Notes under the pieces: generated by a model
Databases searched by the model: none
Seen by the model: only the letters and a program-made list of their open reading frames with translations
Told to the model about the DNA's origin: nothing
Source of the DNA: MAG-121220-bin8 sp964433845
GTDB taxonomy: Bacteria; Bacteroidota; Bacteroidia; Flavobacteriales; Flavobacteriaceae
DNA: 34,507 nt
Assembly (NCBI GenBank): GCA_964433845.1
Contig: CAYSTA010000014.1
Location: forward strand, 1-34,507
Reading direction: 5' to 3'
Part shown: positions 16,274-23,676 of the stretch, one piece after another
How positions within the stretch are numbered: position 1 is the stretch's first letter
Layout: each line of letters starts with the position of its first letter
Translations under genes and position numbers: made by a program

Positions 16274-18718
16274 TTAAGATCCACACATCAAACAATCATC
16301 ATCTTCATTCTCCTTGGATTTAGCCAACATTTCCTTAAGTTCTTCTGGGGATAATGGCTCAACTGGTGAGGCAGGAGCTGATTTTGATTTAATACTTTCT
16401 GAAACCATAGCTTGTGAACTTACATTTTGTTTAACAGGCTCTTCTTGCTTTTTATTATCGAGAGTAAATTTAATTGCATCGACAGCAGATTTTGTTCTTA
16501 AATAATACATCCCCGTTTTTAATCCAGACTTCCAAGCATAAAAATGCATAGAAGTTAATTTCGCCATCGTTGCTCCCTCCATAAATAAATTCAAAGATTG
16601 AGATTGGTCAATGAAGTACCCTCTATGTCTAGACATATCTATAATGTCTTTCATACTTAATTCCCATACTGTTTTATATAGCTCTTTTATCTCATTAGGA
16701 ATTATATCAATTTGCTGAATGGAACCATTTGCTTTCATTAAAGATTGTTTTAATTCTTCTGTCCAAAGACCAAGGCCAACTAAATCTTCTAACAAATGTT
16801 TATTAACAATAATAAACTCACCGCTTAAAACTCTTCTTGTATAAATATTTGAAGTATATGGTTCAAAACACTCGTTGTTTCCAAGAATTTGAGATGTAGA
16901 TGCTGTAGGCATTGGCGCAACTAAAAGTGAATTTCTAACACCGTTCTTTTTGACTTGCTTTTTCAATTCTCCCCATTTCCATCTTCCGCTTAATTCTTCA
17001 TCTTTTATTCCCCACATATTATGTTGAAATTCTCCCTTAGAAACAGGAGATCCTTTATAAGTTTCATAAGGACCATCTTTTTTTGATTCTTCCATTGATG
17101 CTGTCATAGCAGCAAAATAAATTGTTTCGAAAATTTCCTGATTTAGTTTCTTTGCATCATCAGAAGTAAAAGGCATTCTTAATTTTATAAAAGCATCAGC
17201 CAATCCTTGGACGCCTAGACCAATAGGTCTATGTCTAAAGTTTGATTTTTCAGCTTCCGGAACAGGATAATAATTTCTGTCAATTACTTTATTTAGATTT
17301 TTAGTCACCTGTTTAGTAACTCTAAATAATTCTTGATGATCAAAATCTTTGTCCTTAACGAACATTGGCAATGCTATAGAAGCCAAATTACAAACAGCTA
17401 TTTCGTCTGGAGATGTGTATTCCAAAATTTCTGTGCATAGATTTGATGACTTTATTGTGCCAAGATTTTTTTGATTTGATTTTCTATTTGCCGAATCTTT
17501 ATAAAGCATATAAGGTGTCCCTGTTTCAATTTGAGATTCTAATATCTTTTCCCATAGCTCTCTTGCTCTAATAGATTTTCTTCCTTTATTTTCAGATTCA
17601 TATTTGGTATAAAGCTTTTCAAATTTTTCTCCATGAGAATCAGACAATCCTGGGCATTCATTTGGACACATCAATGTCCAGCTATCGTCTTCCTCAACTC
17701 TTTTCATAAATAAATCTGAAATCCACATAGCATAAAACAAATCTCTAGCTCTCATTTCTTCTTTTCCATGATTCTTTTTTAATTCTAGAAAATCAAAAAT
17801 ATCAGCATGCCATGTTTCTAAATAAATTGCAAAAGAACCTTTTCTTTTCCCTCCTCCTTGATCTACATAACGAGCTGTATCATTAAAAACTCTTAGCATT
17901 GGGACAATCCCATTAGAAGTTCCATTCGTTCCTGCAATATAAGATCCTGTAGCTCTGATGTCATGAATTGACAAACCTATTCCGCCAGCAGACTGGGAAA
18001 TTTTGGCTGTTTGTTTTAGTGTGTCATAAATCCCGTCAATGCTGTCCGATTTTGTTGTTAACAAAAAACATGAAGACATCTGAGGTTTTGGAGTTCCAGA
18101 ATTAAATAATGTTGGTGTAGCATGAGTAAAATATTTTTTAGACATTAAATTGTAAGTCTCTACGGCTGAGTCTAAATCATCCATATGAATTCCTATTGAA
18201 ACCCTCATTAGCATGTGCTGTGGTCTTTCTGCTACTTTACCATTAAGCTTTAATAAGTATGACCTTTCTAAAGTTTTAAATCCAAAATAATCATAATTAA
18301 AGTCTCTATTATAGATGATGGTAGAGTCTAATAATTCTGCATTCTTTTTTATTATTTTATAAACTTCATCGGATAATAATGGTGCCTTTTTTTCTGTTCT
18401 AGGATTTATATATCCATATAAATCCTTCATAGTTTCAGAAAAAGATTTCTTTGTGTTTTTATGTAAGTTTGATACAGAAATCCTAGCTGCTAATTTTGCA
18501 TAGTCTGGATGAGTTGTGGTCATTGTTGCTGCAATTTCTGCTGCTAAATTGTCTAATTCTGAAGTAGTAACTCCGTCATAAAGCCCTTCAATAACTCGCA
18601 TAGAAACTTTCACAGGATCAACCAACGCATTTAAGCTATAGCAAAGCTTCCTAACCCTAGAGGTTATTTTGTCAAACATTATTGGCTCTTTATGGCCGTC
18701 TCTTTTTACTACAAACAT
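16274..18718 (-). CDS. nrdA: Class Ia ribonucleoside-diphosphate reductase, large subunit
   Basis: Reduces ribonucleoside diphosphates to the deoxy forms. Its 814 residues begin with an ATP-cone regulatory domain (about 1-90, KRDGHKEPIMFDKITSR). Active-site residues are visible: Cys217 in MSSCFLL, the SNLCTE motif with Asn426, Cys428 and Glu430, Cys443 in AVCNLAS, and the radical-relay pair Tyr738-Tyr739. The tail ends CLMCGS with the redox pair Cys809/Cys812. The N-terminus and several motifs resemble eukaryotic R1 more than E. coli NrdA. An Ala/Pro/Ser-rich linker precedes the tail. It lies 59 bp downstream of nrdB on the same strand. Confidence 0.97.
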   Translation of the reverse strand: MFVVKRDGHKEPIMFDKITSRVRKLCYSLNALVDPVKVSMRVIEGLYDGVTTSELDNLAAEIAATMTTTHPDYAKLAARISVSNLHKNTKKSFSETMKDLYGYINPRTEKKAPLLSDEVYKIIKKNAELLDSTIIYNRDFNYDYFGFKTLERSYLLKLNGKVAERPQHMLMRVSIGIHMDDLDSAVETYNLMSKKYFTHATPTLFNSGTPKPQMSSCFLLTTKSDSIDGIYDTLKQTAKISQSAGGIGLSIHDIRATGSYIAGTNGTSNGIVPMLRVFNDTARYVDQGGGKRKGSFAIYLETWHADIFDFLELKKNHGKEEMRARDLFYAMWISDLFMKRVEEDDSWTLMCPNECPGLSDSHGEKFEKLYTKYESENKGRKSIRARELWEKILESQIETGTPYMLYKDSANRKSNQKNLGTIKSSNLCTEILEYTSPDEIAVCNLASIALPMFVKDKDFDHQELFRVTKQVTKNLNKVIDRNYYPVPEAEKSNFRHRPIGLGVQGLADAFIKLRMPFTSDDAKKLNQEIFETIYFAAMTASMEESKKDGPYETYKGSPVSKGEFQHNMWGIKDEELSGRWKWGELKKQVKKNGVRNSLLVAPMPTASTSQILGNNECFEPYTSNIYTRRVLSGEFIIVNKHLLEDLVGLGLWTEELKQSLMKANGSIQQIDIIPNEIKELYKTVWELSMKDIIDMSRHRGYFIDQSQSLNLFMEGATMAKLTSMHFYAWKSGLKTGMYYLRTKSAVDAIKFTLDNKKQEEPVKQNVSSQAMVSESIKSKSAPASPVEPLSPEELKEMLAKSKENEDDDCLMCGS

Positions 18719-18777
18719 TTGTTAAGCTTTATTCAATACTATAATATTTTTTTAATGGAGAATCTATTCTCGAAATA

Positions 18778-19755
18778 TTAAAAATCCTCATCAATACTAA
18801 AATCTGAAGATTTCGTGTCATTATTCAAAACACCCGCTTTTTGATATTCAGAAACTCTTTTTTCAAAGAAGTTTGTTTTACCTTGAAGGGATATCATATC
18901 CATAAAATCAAATGGATTTGTTACGTTATACTCTTTTTCACAATTCAACTCAACCAATAATCTATCGGTTACAAACTCTAAATATTGAGTCATAAGTTTA
19001 GAATTCATTCCTATTAAGCTAATAGGGAGAGATTCCGTTATGAACTCTCTTTCAATATTAAGGGCATCAAGAAGGATTTCTTTAATTCTTTTTGAAGGCA
19101 CTTTATTGACTAAATGTTTATTATGTAGATGAACTGCAAAATCACAATGAACACCTTCATCTCTAGAAATAAGTTCATTAGAAAAAGATAATCCCGGCAT
19201 TAATCCTCTTTTCTTTAGCCAAAAAATAGAACAAAATGCGCCAGAAAAAAATATTCCTTCTACAGCAGCAAATGCAATTAATCTCTCAGCAAAGGAATCA
19301 GACTCAATCCATTTTAATGCCCAATCAGCTTTCTTTTTGATAGCCGGAAATGTTTCAATAGCATTAAAAAGGTTGTCTTTTTCTTTTGGATCCTTTACAT
19401 ATGTATCGATTAACAATGAATAAGTTTCAGAATGAATGTTTTCCATCATTATTTGAAATCCATAGAAAAATTTAGCTTCGGAATACTGAACTTCATTTAC
19501 AAAATTTTCTGCTAAATTTTCATTGACTATTCCATCTGATGCTGCAAAAAAAGCTAAAATATGTTTTATGAAATACCTTTCATCATCAGACAATTTAGAT
19601 TTCCAATCATTAAGATCTTCGCTCAAATCAATCTCCTCAGCTGTCCAAAAACTAGCTTCACATTTCTTATACCATTCCCAAATATCATGATGTTCAATTG
19701 GAAAAATAACAAATCTGTTTTTGTTTTCTTGTAAAATTGGCTCAGGAGCTGGCAT
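18778..19755 (-). CDS. nrdB: Class Ia ribonucleotide reductase, small (radical) subunit
   Basis: Houses the di-iron tyrosyl radical that starts each reductase turnover. In 325 residues the metal and radical ligands are all present: Asp74 in ASDGIVNEN, Glu105 and His108 in MENIHSE, and Tyr112 as the radical tyrosine, so this is a Y-type (Ia) enzyme rather than a Tyr-less variant. Further ligands are in the VEGIFFSGAF and ISRDEGVHCDF segments. The C-terminus, FSIDEDF, is the peptide that docks into NrdA and matches the eukaryotic FxxDxDF form. It is the first gene of the nrdB-nrdA pair. Confidence 0.97.
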   Translation of the reverse strand: MPAPEPILQENKNRFVIFPIEHHDIWEWYKKCEASFWTAEEIDLSEDLNDWKSKLSDDERYFIKHILAFFAASDGIVNENLAENFVNEVQYSEAKFFYGFQIMMENIHSETYSLLIDTYVKDPKEKDNLFNAIETFPAIKKKADWALKWIESDSFAERLIAFAAVEGIFFSGAFCSIFWLKKRGLMPGLSFSNELISRDEGVHCDFAVHLHNKHLVNKVPSKRIKEILLDALNIEREFITESLPISLIGMNSKLMTQYLEFVTDRLLVELNCEKEYNVTNPFDFMDMISLQGKTNFFEKRVSEYQKAGVLNNDTKSSDFSIDEDF

Positions 19756-19959
19756 ATTAATATAAGTATAATTTTAAAAAATTTAAGTAATTATTTTTGG
19801 ATATTCTCTTACACAAAGATTCTAAATTGTTTCCAAAAAAAAAAGCAGTAATTATTCACAAAGAGCATTAGTTCTTAACAATTTTTGTTTCAAAAAAAAT
19901 TTGTATTTTATAAGATACTGAAAACTAATAATTTATATCTCATTCTTTTTTGTATGAAT
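19756..19959. promoter_or_regulatory. nrdB upstream region with a DnaA-type box
   Basis: No gene is seen in these 204 bp. TTATTCACA at 19852-19860 is an exact match to the DnaA-box consensus TTATNCACA. The octamer CACAAAGA occurs twice (19812-19819 and 19857-19864). On the minus strand AATCTTTG (overlapping 19812-19821) is one base off the -7 consensus and could be the nrdB promoter, but no good -33 was found. A long A tract lies around 19836-19844. Confidence 0.35.
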
Positions 19960-20550
19960 CTAAACAACTTTTTTTGCTGGCTCTTTTTTTAATTCCCTAG
20001 AAACTTTTTCAAGTTCTAAGTACCATGATTTTCCAAATCTTCTAATCAAAGCATCCTTAACAAACTTATAGATTGGTTTATTTACCTCTCTTCCTAATTC
20101 ACAAGCTTCTGAACAAATATTCCAATAGTGATAATTTAAAGCAGTAAAGCTTGAATATTTTTTTACTCTAACTGGATAAAGGTGACAAGAAATAGGTTTT
20201 TTAAAATTTATTTTTCCGTTTTCAAATGCTTTTTCTATACCACATTCTAATAATCCATTTGGGCTATAACTTACATAAACACATTCTTTCCCATTCATAA
20301 GTGGAGTCTCCAAACCACCATCTTTATCATAAACATATTTTCCTTTTTTTTGAATAATTTTTTTTGCATTGTAAGAAATATAGGGAGATATTTTTGCAAA
20401 GTTTTTATCCAATAATTCTGCTTCATTTTTTTCAAGAGGCGCACCCCCATTGCCTTCAACACAACACGCACCCTTACAGCGAGATAAATTACAATGAAAA
20501 TAATTTTCAATTATCTCTTCAGAAATCAAAGTGTTCCCAATTCTAAACAT
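19960..20550 (-). CDS. DUF3109-family cysteine-rich protein
   Basis: A conserved 196-residue Bacteroidota protein of unknown function. The N-terminus has the family's cysteine cluster, FHCNLSRCKGACCVEGNGGAPL (Cys20, Cys25, Cys29, Cys30). More cysteines follow in GKECVYV, LLECGIE, ISCHLYPVRV and NICSEACELG, giving about nine in a small cytosolic protein. The arrangement suggests metal binding, in line with the similar YkgJ-type zinc or iron chelating proteins, but no activity is established. The C-terminal part (KFVKDALIRRFGKSWY) is helical. It is divergent from marC with about 75 bp between start codons. Confidence 0.85.
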   Translation of the reverse strand: MFRIGNTLISEEIIENYFHCNLSRCKGACCVEGNGGAPLEKNEAELLDKNFAKISPYISYNAKKIIQKKGKYVYDKDGGLETPLMNGKECVYVSYSPNGLLECGIEKAFENGKINFKKPISCHLYPVRVKKYSSFTALNYHYWNICSEACELGREVNKPIYKFVKDALIRRFGKSWYLELEKVSRELKKEPAKKVV

Positions 20551-20595
20551 AGAATGAAAGTAATAAATAATAATTCATATTCTATTAATATAAAT

Positions 20596-20603
20596 TATAT
20601 TTG
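20596..20603 (+). promoter_or_regulatory. Promoter -7 element of marC
   Basis: TATATTTG matches the TAnnTTTG consensus, with the marC ATG 22 bp downstream. The TTG within it is not a start codon. No -33 TTG is obvious. Confidence 0.65.
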
Positions 20604-20624
20604 CAATCCAATAAAAATAAAAAT

Positions 20625-21206
20625 ATGGATTTAAATTTTAAAGAAATTTTTGCTGCCTTTATGATTTTATTTGCTGTAATTGATATAGTAGGAAATGTGC
20701 CTATTATTATTGATTTAAGAAAAAAAGTTGGTCGCATTCAAAGCGGAAAAGCTTCTTTCATTGCTGGGATAATAATGATTTGCTTCTTATTTATTGGAGA
20801 AAACATATTGTCTTTGATTGGCATTGATGTAAATTCATTTGCTGTTGCTGGTTCATTTGTTCTTTTTTTTATTGCTCTTGAAATGATTTTGGGAGTGTCA
20901 ATTTATAAAGACGACGAAAACACTCATCTAACTGCATCAGTATTTCCATTAGCTTTCCCATTAATTGCTGGTCCAGGGAGTTTAACAACTTTACTTTCTA
21001 TCAAATCTGAATATTCAACCGAAAATATTATAGTAGCCATTATACTTAATGTAATATTTATTTTTTTAGTTTTAAAATCATCTAAGAATATAGAAAAGAT
21101 GTTAGGGCAAAACGGAATTCAAATTATTAGAAAAGTATTTGGAGTTGTTTTACTAGCTATTGCTGTTAAATTATTTACCACTAACATTCAAGGACTATTT
21201 ATTTAA
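20625..21206 (+). CDS. MarC-family integral membrane protein
   Basis: 193 residues with about six membrane helices and the features of the MarC/UPF0056 family: the N-terminal block FMILFAVIDIVGNVPII, a central ALEMILGVSIY, FPLAFPLIAGPGSLTTLL, and a C-terminal IIRKVFGVVLLAIAVKLF. The family's function is unclear; the old multiple-antibiotic-resistance link for E. coli MarC was not upheld. The ATG at 20625 is used, since the TTG 24 bases earlier is part of the promoter. A small membrane gene follows after 2 bp. Confidence 0.9.
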   Translation: MDLNFKEIFAAFMILFAVIDIVGNVPIIIDLRKKVGRIQSGKASFIAGIIMICFLFIGENILSLIGIDVNSFAVAGSFVLFFIALEMILGVSIYKDDENTHLTASVFPLAFPLIAGPGSLTTLLSIKSEYSTENIIVAIILNVIFIFLVLKSSKNIEKMLGQNGIQIIRKVFGVVLLAIAVKLFTTNIQGLFI

Positions 21207-21208
21207 TA

Positions 21209-21406
21209 ATGAGAAATTATTTTTTTATAGCTATTGCTTTTATTTTATTAGGGATAAACATTTATAATCTTGATTTTGAAAATTTCAATAGTGAAAATGG
21301 CAAAATAGCATTAATTGGAGTGTTAGCATGCTTAATAGCAATTGTCCTTTTATTAATATTAATTGATTCTAATAAAATAAAGAATAAATTAAATGATAAA
21401 GACTAA
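21209..21406 (+). CDS. Small two-helix membrane protein downstream of marC
   Basis: 65 residues with hydrophobic helices at about 3-20 and 34-53, a polar loop between them (DFENFNSENGK) and a charged tail (KIKNKLNDKD). I recognise no family. The start lies 2 bp after the marC stop, so it is probably translated with it, and the last four bases overlap the end of the convergent deaminase gene. Confidence 0.6.
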   Translation: MRNYFFIAIAFILLGINIYNLDFENFNSENGKIALIGVLACLIAIVLLLILIDSNKIKNKLNDKD

Positions 21407-21828
21407 AATTTTTCAATGTGGGTAATTATTAATCCCGCCTTTTTTAAAAATTCAATTCCTGAATTATCTTTATACTCCTTGTGATATACAAGCCTTTTTA
21501 TTCCTGATTGAAAAATAAGTTTACTGCATTGCTTACATGGAGATAAAGTTATGTATAATGTAGCGCCCTCGCTAGACTGAGTAGAAGCAGAAACTTTCAT
21601 AATTGCATTTGCTTCTGCATGCAATACATACCATTTGGTAAAATTATTGTCATCTTCACATATATTATCAAATCCTGTTGGGGTGCCATTAAATCCATCA
21701 GAAATAATCATTCTGTTTTTAACTATTAAAGCGCCAACCTGTCTTCTTTTACAATAGGATAATTTTGCCCATTCTAAAGCCATTTTCAAATAAGCAATGT
21801 CATATCTTTTTTGCTTTATTTCAGTCAT
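21403..21828 (-). CDS. dCMP deaminase family protein (ComEB-like)
   Basis: A zinc-dependent deaminase of 141 residues, likely making dUMP from dCMP for thymidylate synthesis. The signatures are CKRRQVGALIV near 26, GFNGTPTGFDN at 45-55, HAE at 70-72 (zinc His and catalytic Glu), and PCKQC at 97-101 (zinc cysteines). Compared with TadA earlier in the window, it has the extra GTPxG segment and a separate acidic/Cys stretch (NICEDD) found in dCMP deaminases and ComEB. It lies 3 bp downstream of the HupE-like gene on the same strand. Confidence 0.88.
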   Translation of the reverse strand: MTEIKQKRYDIAYLKMALEWAKLSYCKRRQVGALIVKNRMIISDGFNGTPTGFDNICEDDNNFTKWYVLHAEANAIMKVSASTQSSEGATLYITLSPCKQCSKLIFQSGIKRLVYHKEYKDNSGIEFLKKAGLIITHIEKF

Positions 21829-21831
21829 AAT

Positions 21832-22404
21832 CTATATCATATTTAAAATCATATTTAGTCCAAAGCCTATAATAATTGCAGATCCAATCCTTATATATGA
21901 TGATAATTTATAATTGAGCAATTTAACAACAAGTAAATTAATAAGCAAAATCGCTAAAACTATTATTAGTTGAGAAAATTCAACTCCCAAAGCGAAACCA
22001 ATCAAAGGCTTTATTTTTGATTCCACGGGAAAGGATATTTGATTAAAATAATTCCCAAACCCAAATCCATGAATTAATCCGAAAAATAGTGAAATTATAA
22101 ATCCAGAAATTTTATAAAAATTCATTTGGTCACTTTTTAATATATTATTAATTCCTGTCATTACAATAGTGACAGGAATTAATATTTCAATAATTTTTTC
22201 TGGTGGACTGTATATTTGATAAGCTGAAAAAATTAATGAAAATGTATGTCCCAAAGTAAAAAAAGTAACAATCCAAAAAACTGTTTTAAATTGCTTAAAA
22301 GAAAATGGAATAGTTAAGGCTATTAAAAAAAGCAAATGATCATAAGCTTCCCAGTCTAAAACATGAAATAATCCTAATTCAAAATAAAAAAGCAAATCGT
22401 ACAT
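21832..22404 (-). CDS. HupE/UreJ-family membrane protein
   Basis: 190 residues with six or seven membrane helices. Characteristic histidine-bearing motifs are YDHLLFLIAL at about 21-30, TLGHTFSLIF at about 51-60, and FGLIHGFGFG at about 108-117, which place it in the HupE/UreJ family. Members near hydrogenase or urease genes are thought to carry nickel, but no hydrogenase or urease gene is visible here, so the metal is unknown. In Bacteroidota this shorter, stand-alone form is common. It sits between djlA (39 bp upstream) and the deaminase (3 bp downstream), all on one strand. Confidence 0.8.
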   Translation of the reverse strand: MYDLLFYFELGLFHVLDWEAYDHLLFLIALTIPFSFKQFKTVFWIVTFFTLGHTFSLIFSAYQIYSPPEKIIEILIPVTIVMTGINNILKSDQMNFYKISGFIISLFFGLIHGFGFGNYFNQISFPVESKIKPLIGFALGVEFSQLIIVLAILLINLLVVKLLNYKLSSYIRIGSAIIIGFGLNMILNMI

Positions 22405-22443
22405 GGTTGAAATTTTTGAAAATTAAATTTACTAAAACTGAAT

Positions 22444-23151
22444 TTAAAAGCCACGCTCTGCCTTAATTCTTTCATATGCTTTCTGAATCTTTTGAAATTT
22501 ATCTTGGGCGGCTTTCACATAAGCTTCTCCTAAATGCTGCACTTTGTCTGGATGATGTTTTTTTGCTAATTCTCGATATGCGCTTTTCACCTTCTGATCT
22601 GAATCGGACTTATCGATTTCCAATATCTTATATGCTCCCCCTACTTGATCAAAAAACATCGCCTTAATGCTTTGAAAATCTGCATTAGAAATTTTTAAAA
22701 GGTTTGAAAATTCTAAAAGTTTTTTTAATTCTGGCGATGAAACATTACCATCTGCTTTAGCAATTCCAAATAAAAAATGTATAACCTGCAGCCTACTTCC
22801 ATAATTTAAAACAGTATTAAATAGATTAAAAATTTTTTCAGTAGAAATTCTTTTTTTATTAAGATTGTCATTAAAAATCTTAAATGTTGCATTTGCCCTG
22901 TCTTTTCCATATGCAGAAACAAAATAATTTCTAACATAATCCAATTCTTGTTTAGAAACCTTCCCATCTGCTTTTATAAGTAAAGATGCTAGTGCCAATA
23001 AGTTTAGCTCAAAATCACGAGATGAGATTCTGTTAAAACTATTTTTGTTGAAATTATTATTTTCTATTAATTGACCAAGGATATATCCCAATAGAGCCCC
23101 TGGAAATCTCCAAAATGTATAGCCCAAAAGAGCTAGTATCCATCTAGACAT
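22444..23151 (-). CDS. djlA: DjlA-like membrane-anchored J-domain co-chaperone
   Basis: 235 residues in the DjlA order: one N-terminal hydrophobic helix (about 4-28, with GALLGYILGQ), a TerB-like helical domain (about 47-168, with two KADGKVS/KADGNVS acidic repeats that may bind metal), and a C-terminal J domain (172-235) with HPD at 200-202. DjlA proteins recruit and stimulate DnaK at the inner membrane. The gene has its own promoter and may be the first of a djlA, hupE-like, deaminase transcript. The assignment is strong on architecture; client proteins are unknown. Confidence 0.88.
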   Translation of the reverse strand: MSRWILALLGYTFWRFPGALLGYILGQLIENNNFNKNSFNRISSRDFELNLLALASLLIKADGKVSKQELDYVRNYFVSAYGKDRANATFKIFNDNLNKKRISTEKIFNLFNTVLNYGSRLQVIHFLFGIAKADGNVSSPELKKLLEFSNLLKISNADFQSIKAMFFDQVGGAYKILEIDKSDSDQKVKSAYRELAKKHHPDKVQHLGEAYVKAAQDKFQKIQKAYERIKAERGF

Positions 23152-23167
23152 AACTAAAATTATTTTG

Positions 23168-23197
23168 CAAATTTAATAAAGGGGATTTTAACGTCAA
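23168..23197 (-). promoter_or_regulatory. Promoter of djlA
   Basis: On the minus strand TTG (23197 to 23195) is followed after 19 bp by TAAATTTG (23175 to 23168). Both elements and the spacing match the Bacteroidota consensus, and the start codon is 17 bp further on. Confidence 0.75.
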
Positions 23198-23217
23198 TAA
23201 TTTATTTAGATCTTTAT

Positions 23218-23225
23218 TATCTTTG
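23218..23225 (+). promoter_or_regulatory. Promoter -7 element of the bacilliredoxin gene
   Basis: TATCTTTG fits TAnnTTTG, with the ATG 18 bp downstream. It is back to back with the djlA promoter. The TTG it contains opens a seven-codon in-frame extension that should not be used. Confidence 0.65.
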
Positions 23226-23243
23226 TACACTAATAAATATTTT

Positions 23244-23654
23244 ATGTATCCATTAGAAATTGTAAAACCAATGAAAGAAGAACTTACTTCCTTTGGGTTT
23301 AAAGATTTAATTACAGCGGAAGAAGTAAAAAAAAATATTACTAGTAGCGAAACAGCTATCCTAATAGTTAACTCTGTATGTGGATGTGCAGCAGCAAATG
23401 CAAGACCTGGAGTCCTTCAATCATTAATTAATGATAAAATCCCTAATAATTTATTAACTGTTTTTGCAGGCGTAGACAAAGAAGCTACAGACGCCGCTCG
23501 CTCACTTATGATTCCATTTCCTCATTCTTCACCATGTATTGCTCTTTTTAAAAAAGGTGAACTTGTTCATATGTTGGAAAGACATCATATTGAAGGTAGA
23601 TCTTCAGAATTAATAAGTGAAAATCTCAAACAAGCATATAATGAATATTGTTAA
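23244..23654 (+). CDS. Bacilliredoxin, BrxA/BrxB (YphP/YqiW) family
   Basis: A 136-residue thioredoxin-fold protein with the CGC active site (Cys46-Gly47-Cys48) in VNSVCGCAAANARPGV, the hallmark of BrxA/BrxB. These reduce mixed disulfides between proteins and bacillithiol, so the gene implies that the host makes or handles bacillithiol. The rest also matches the family: TVFAGVDKEATDAAR, then IPFPHSSPCIALFKKG with a further Cys, and the HxIEGR segment. It is monocistronic behind its own promoter and convergent with a sensor kinase 16 bp away. Confidence 0.92.
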   Translation: MYPLEIVKPMKEELTSFGFKDLITAEEVKKNITSSETAILIVNSVCGCAAANARPGVLQSLINDKIPNNLLTVFAGVDKEATDAARSLMIPFPHSSPCIALFKKGELVHMLERHHIEGRSSELISENLKQAYNEYC

Positions 23655-23658
23655 AATT

Positions 23659-23676
23659 TAATCTAAAAGATTATTT
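23659..23676. terminator. Short hairpin between convergent brx and kinase genes
   Basis: TAATC, loop TAAAA, GATTA, then TTTT on the plus strand. The 5-bp stem is weak, but it sits just after the brx stop and overlaps the end of the kinase gene. Confidence 0.3.
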
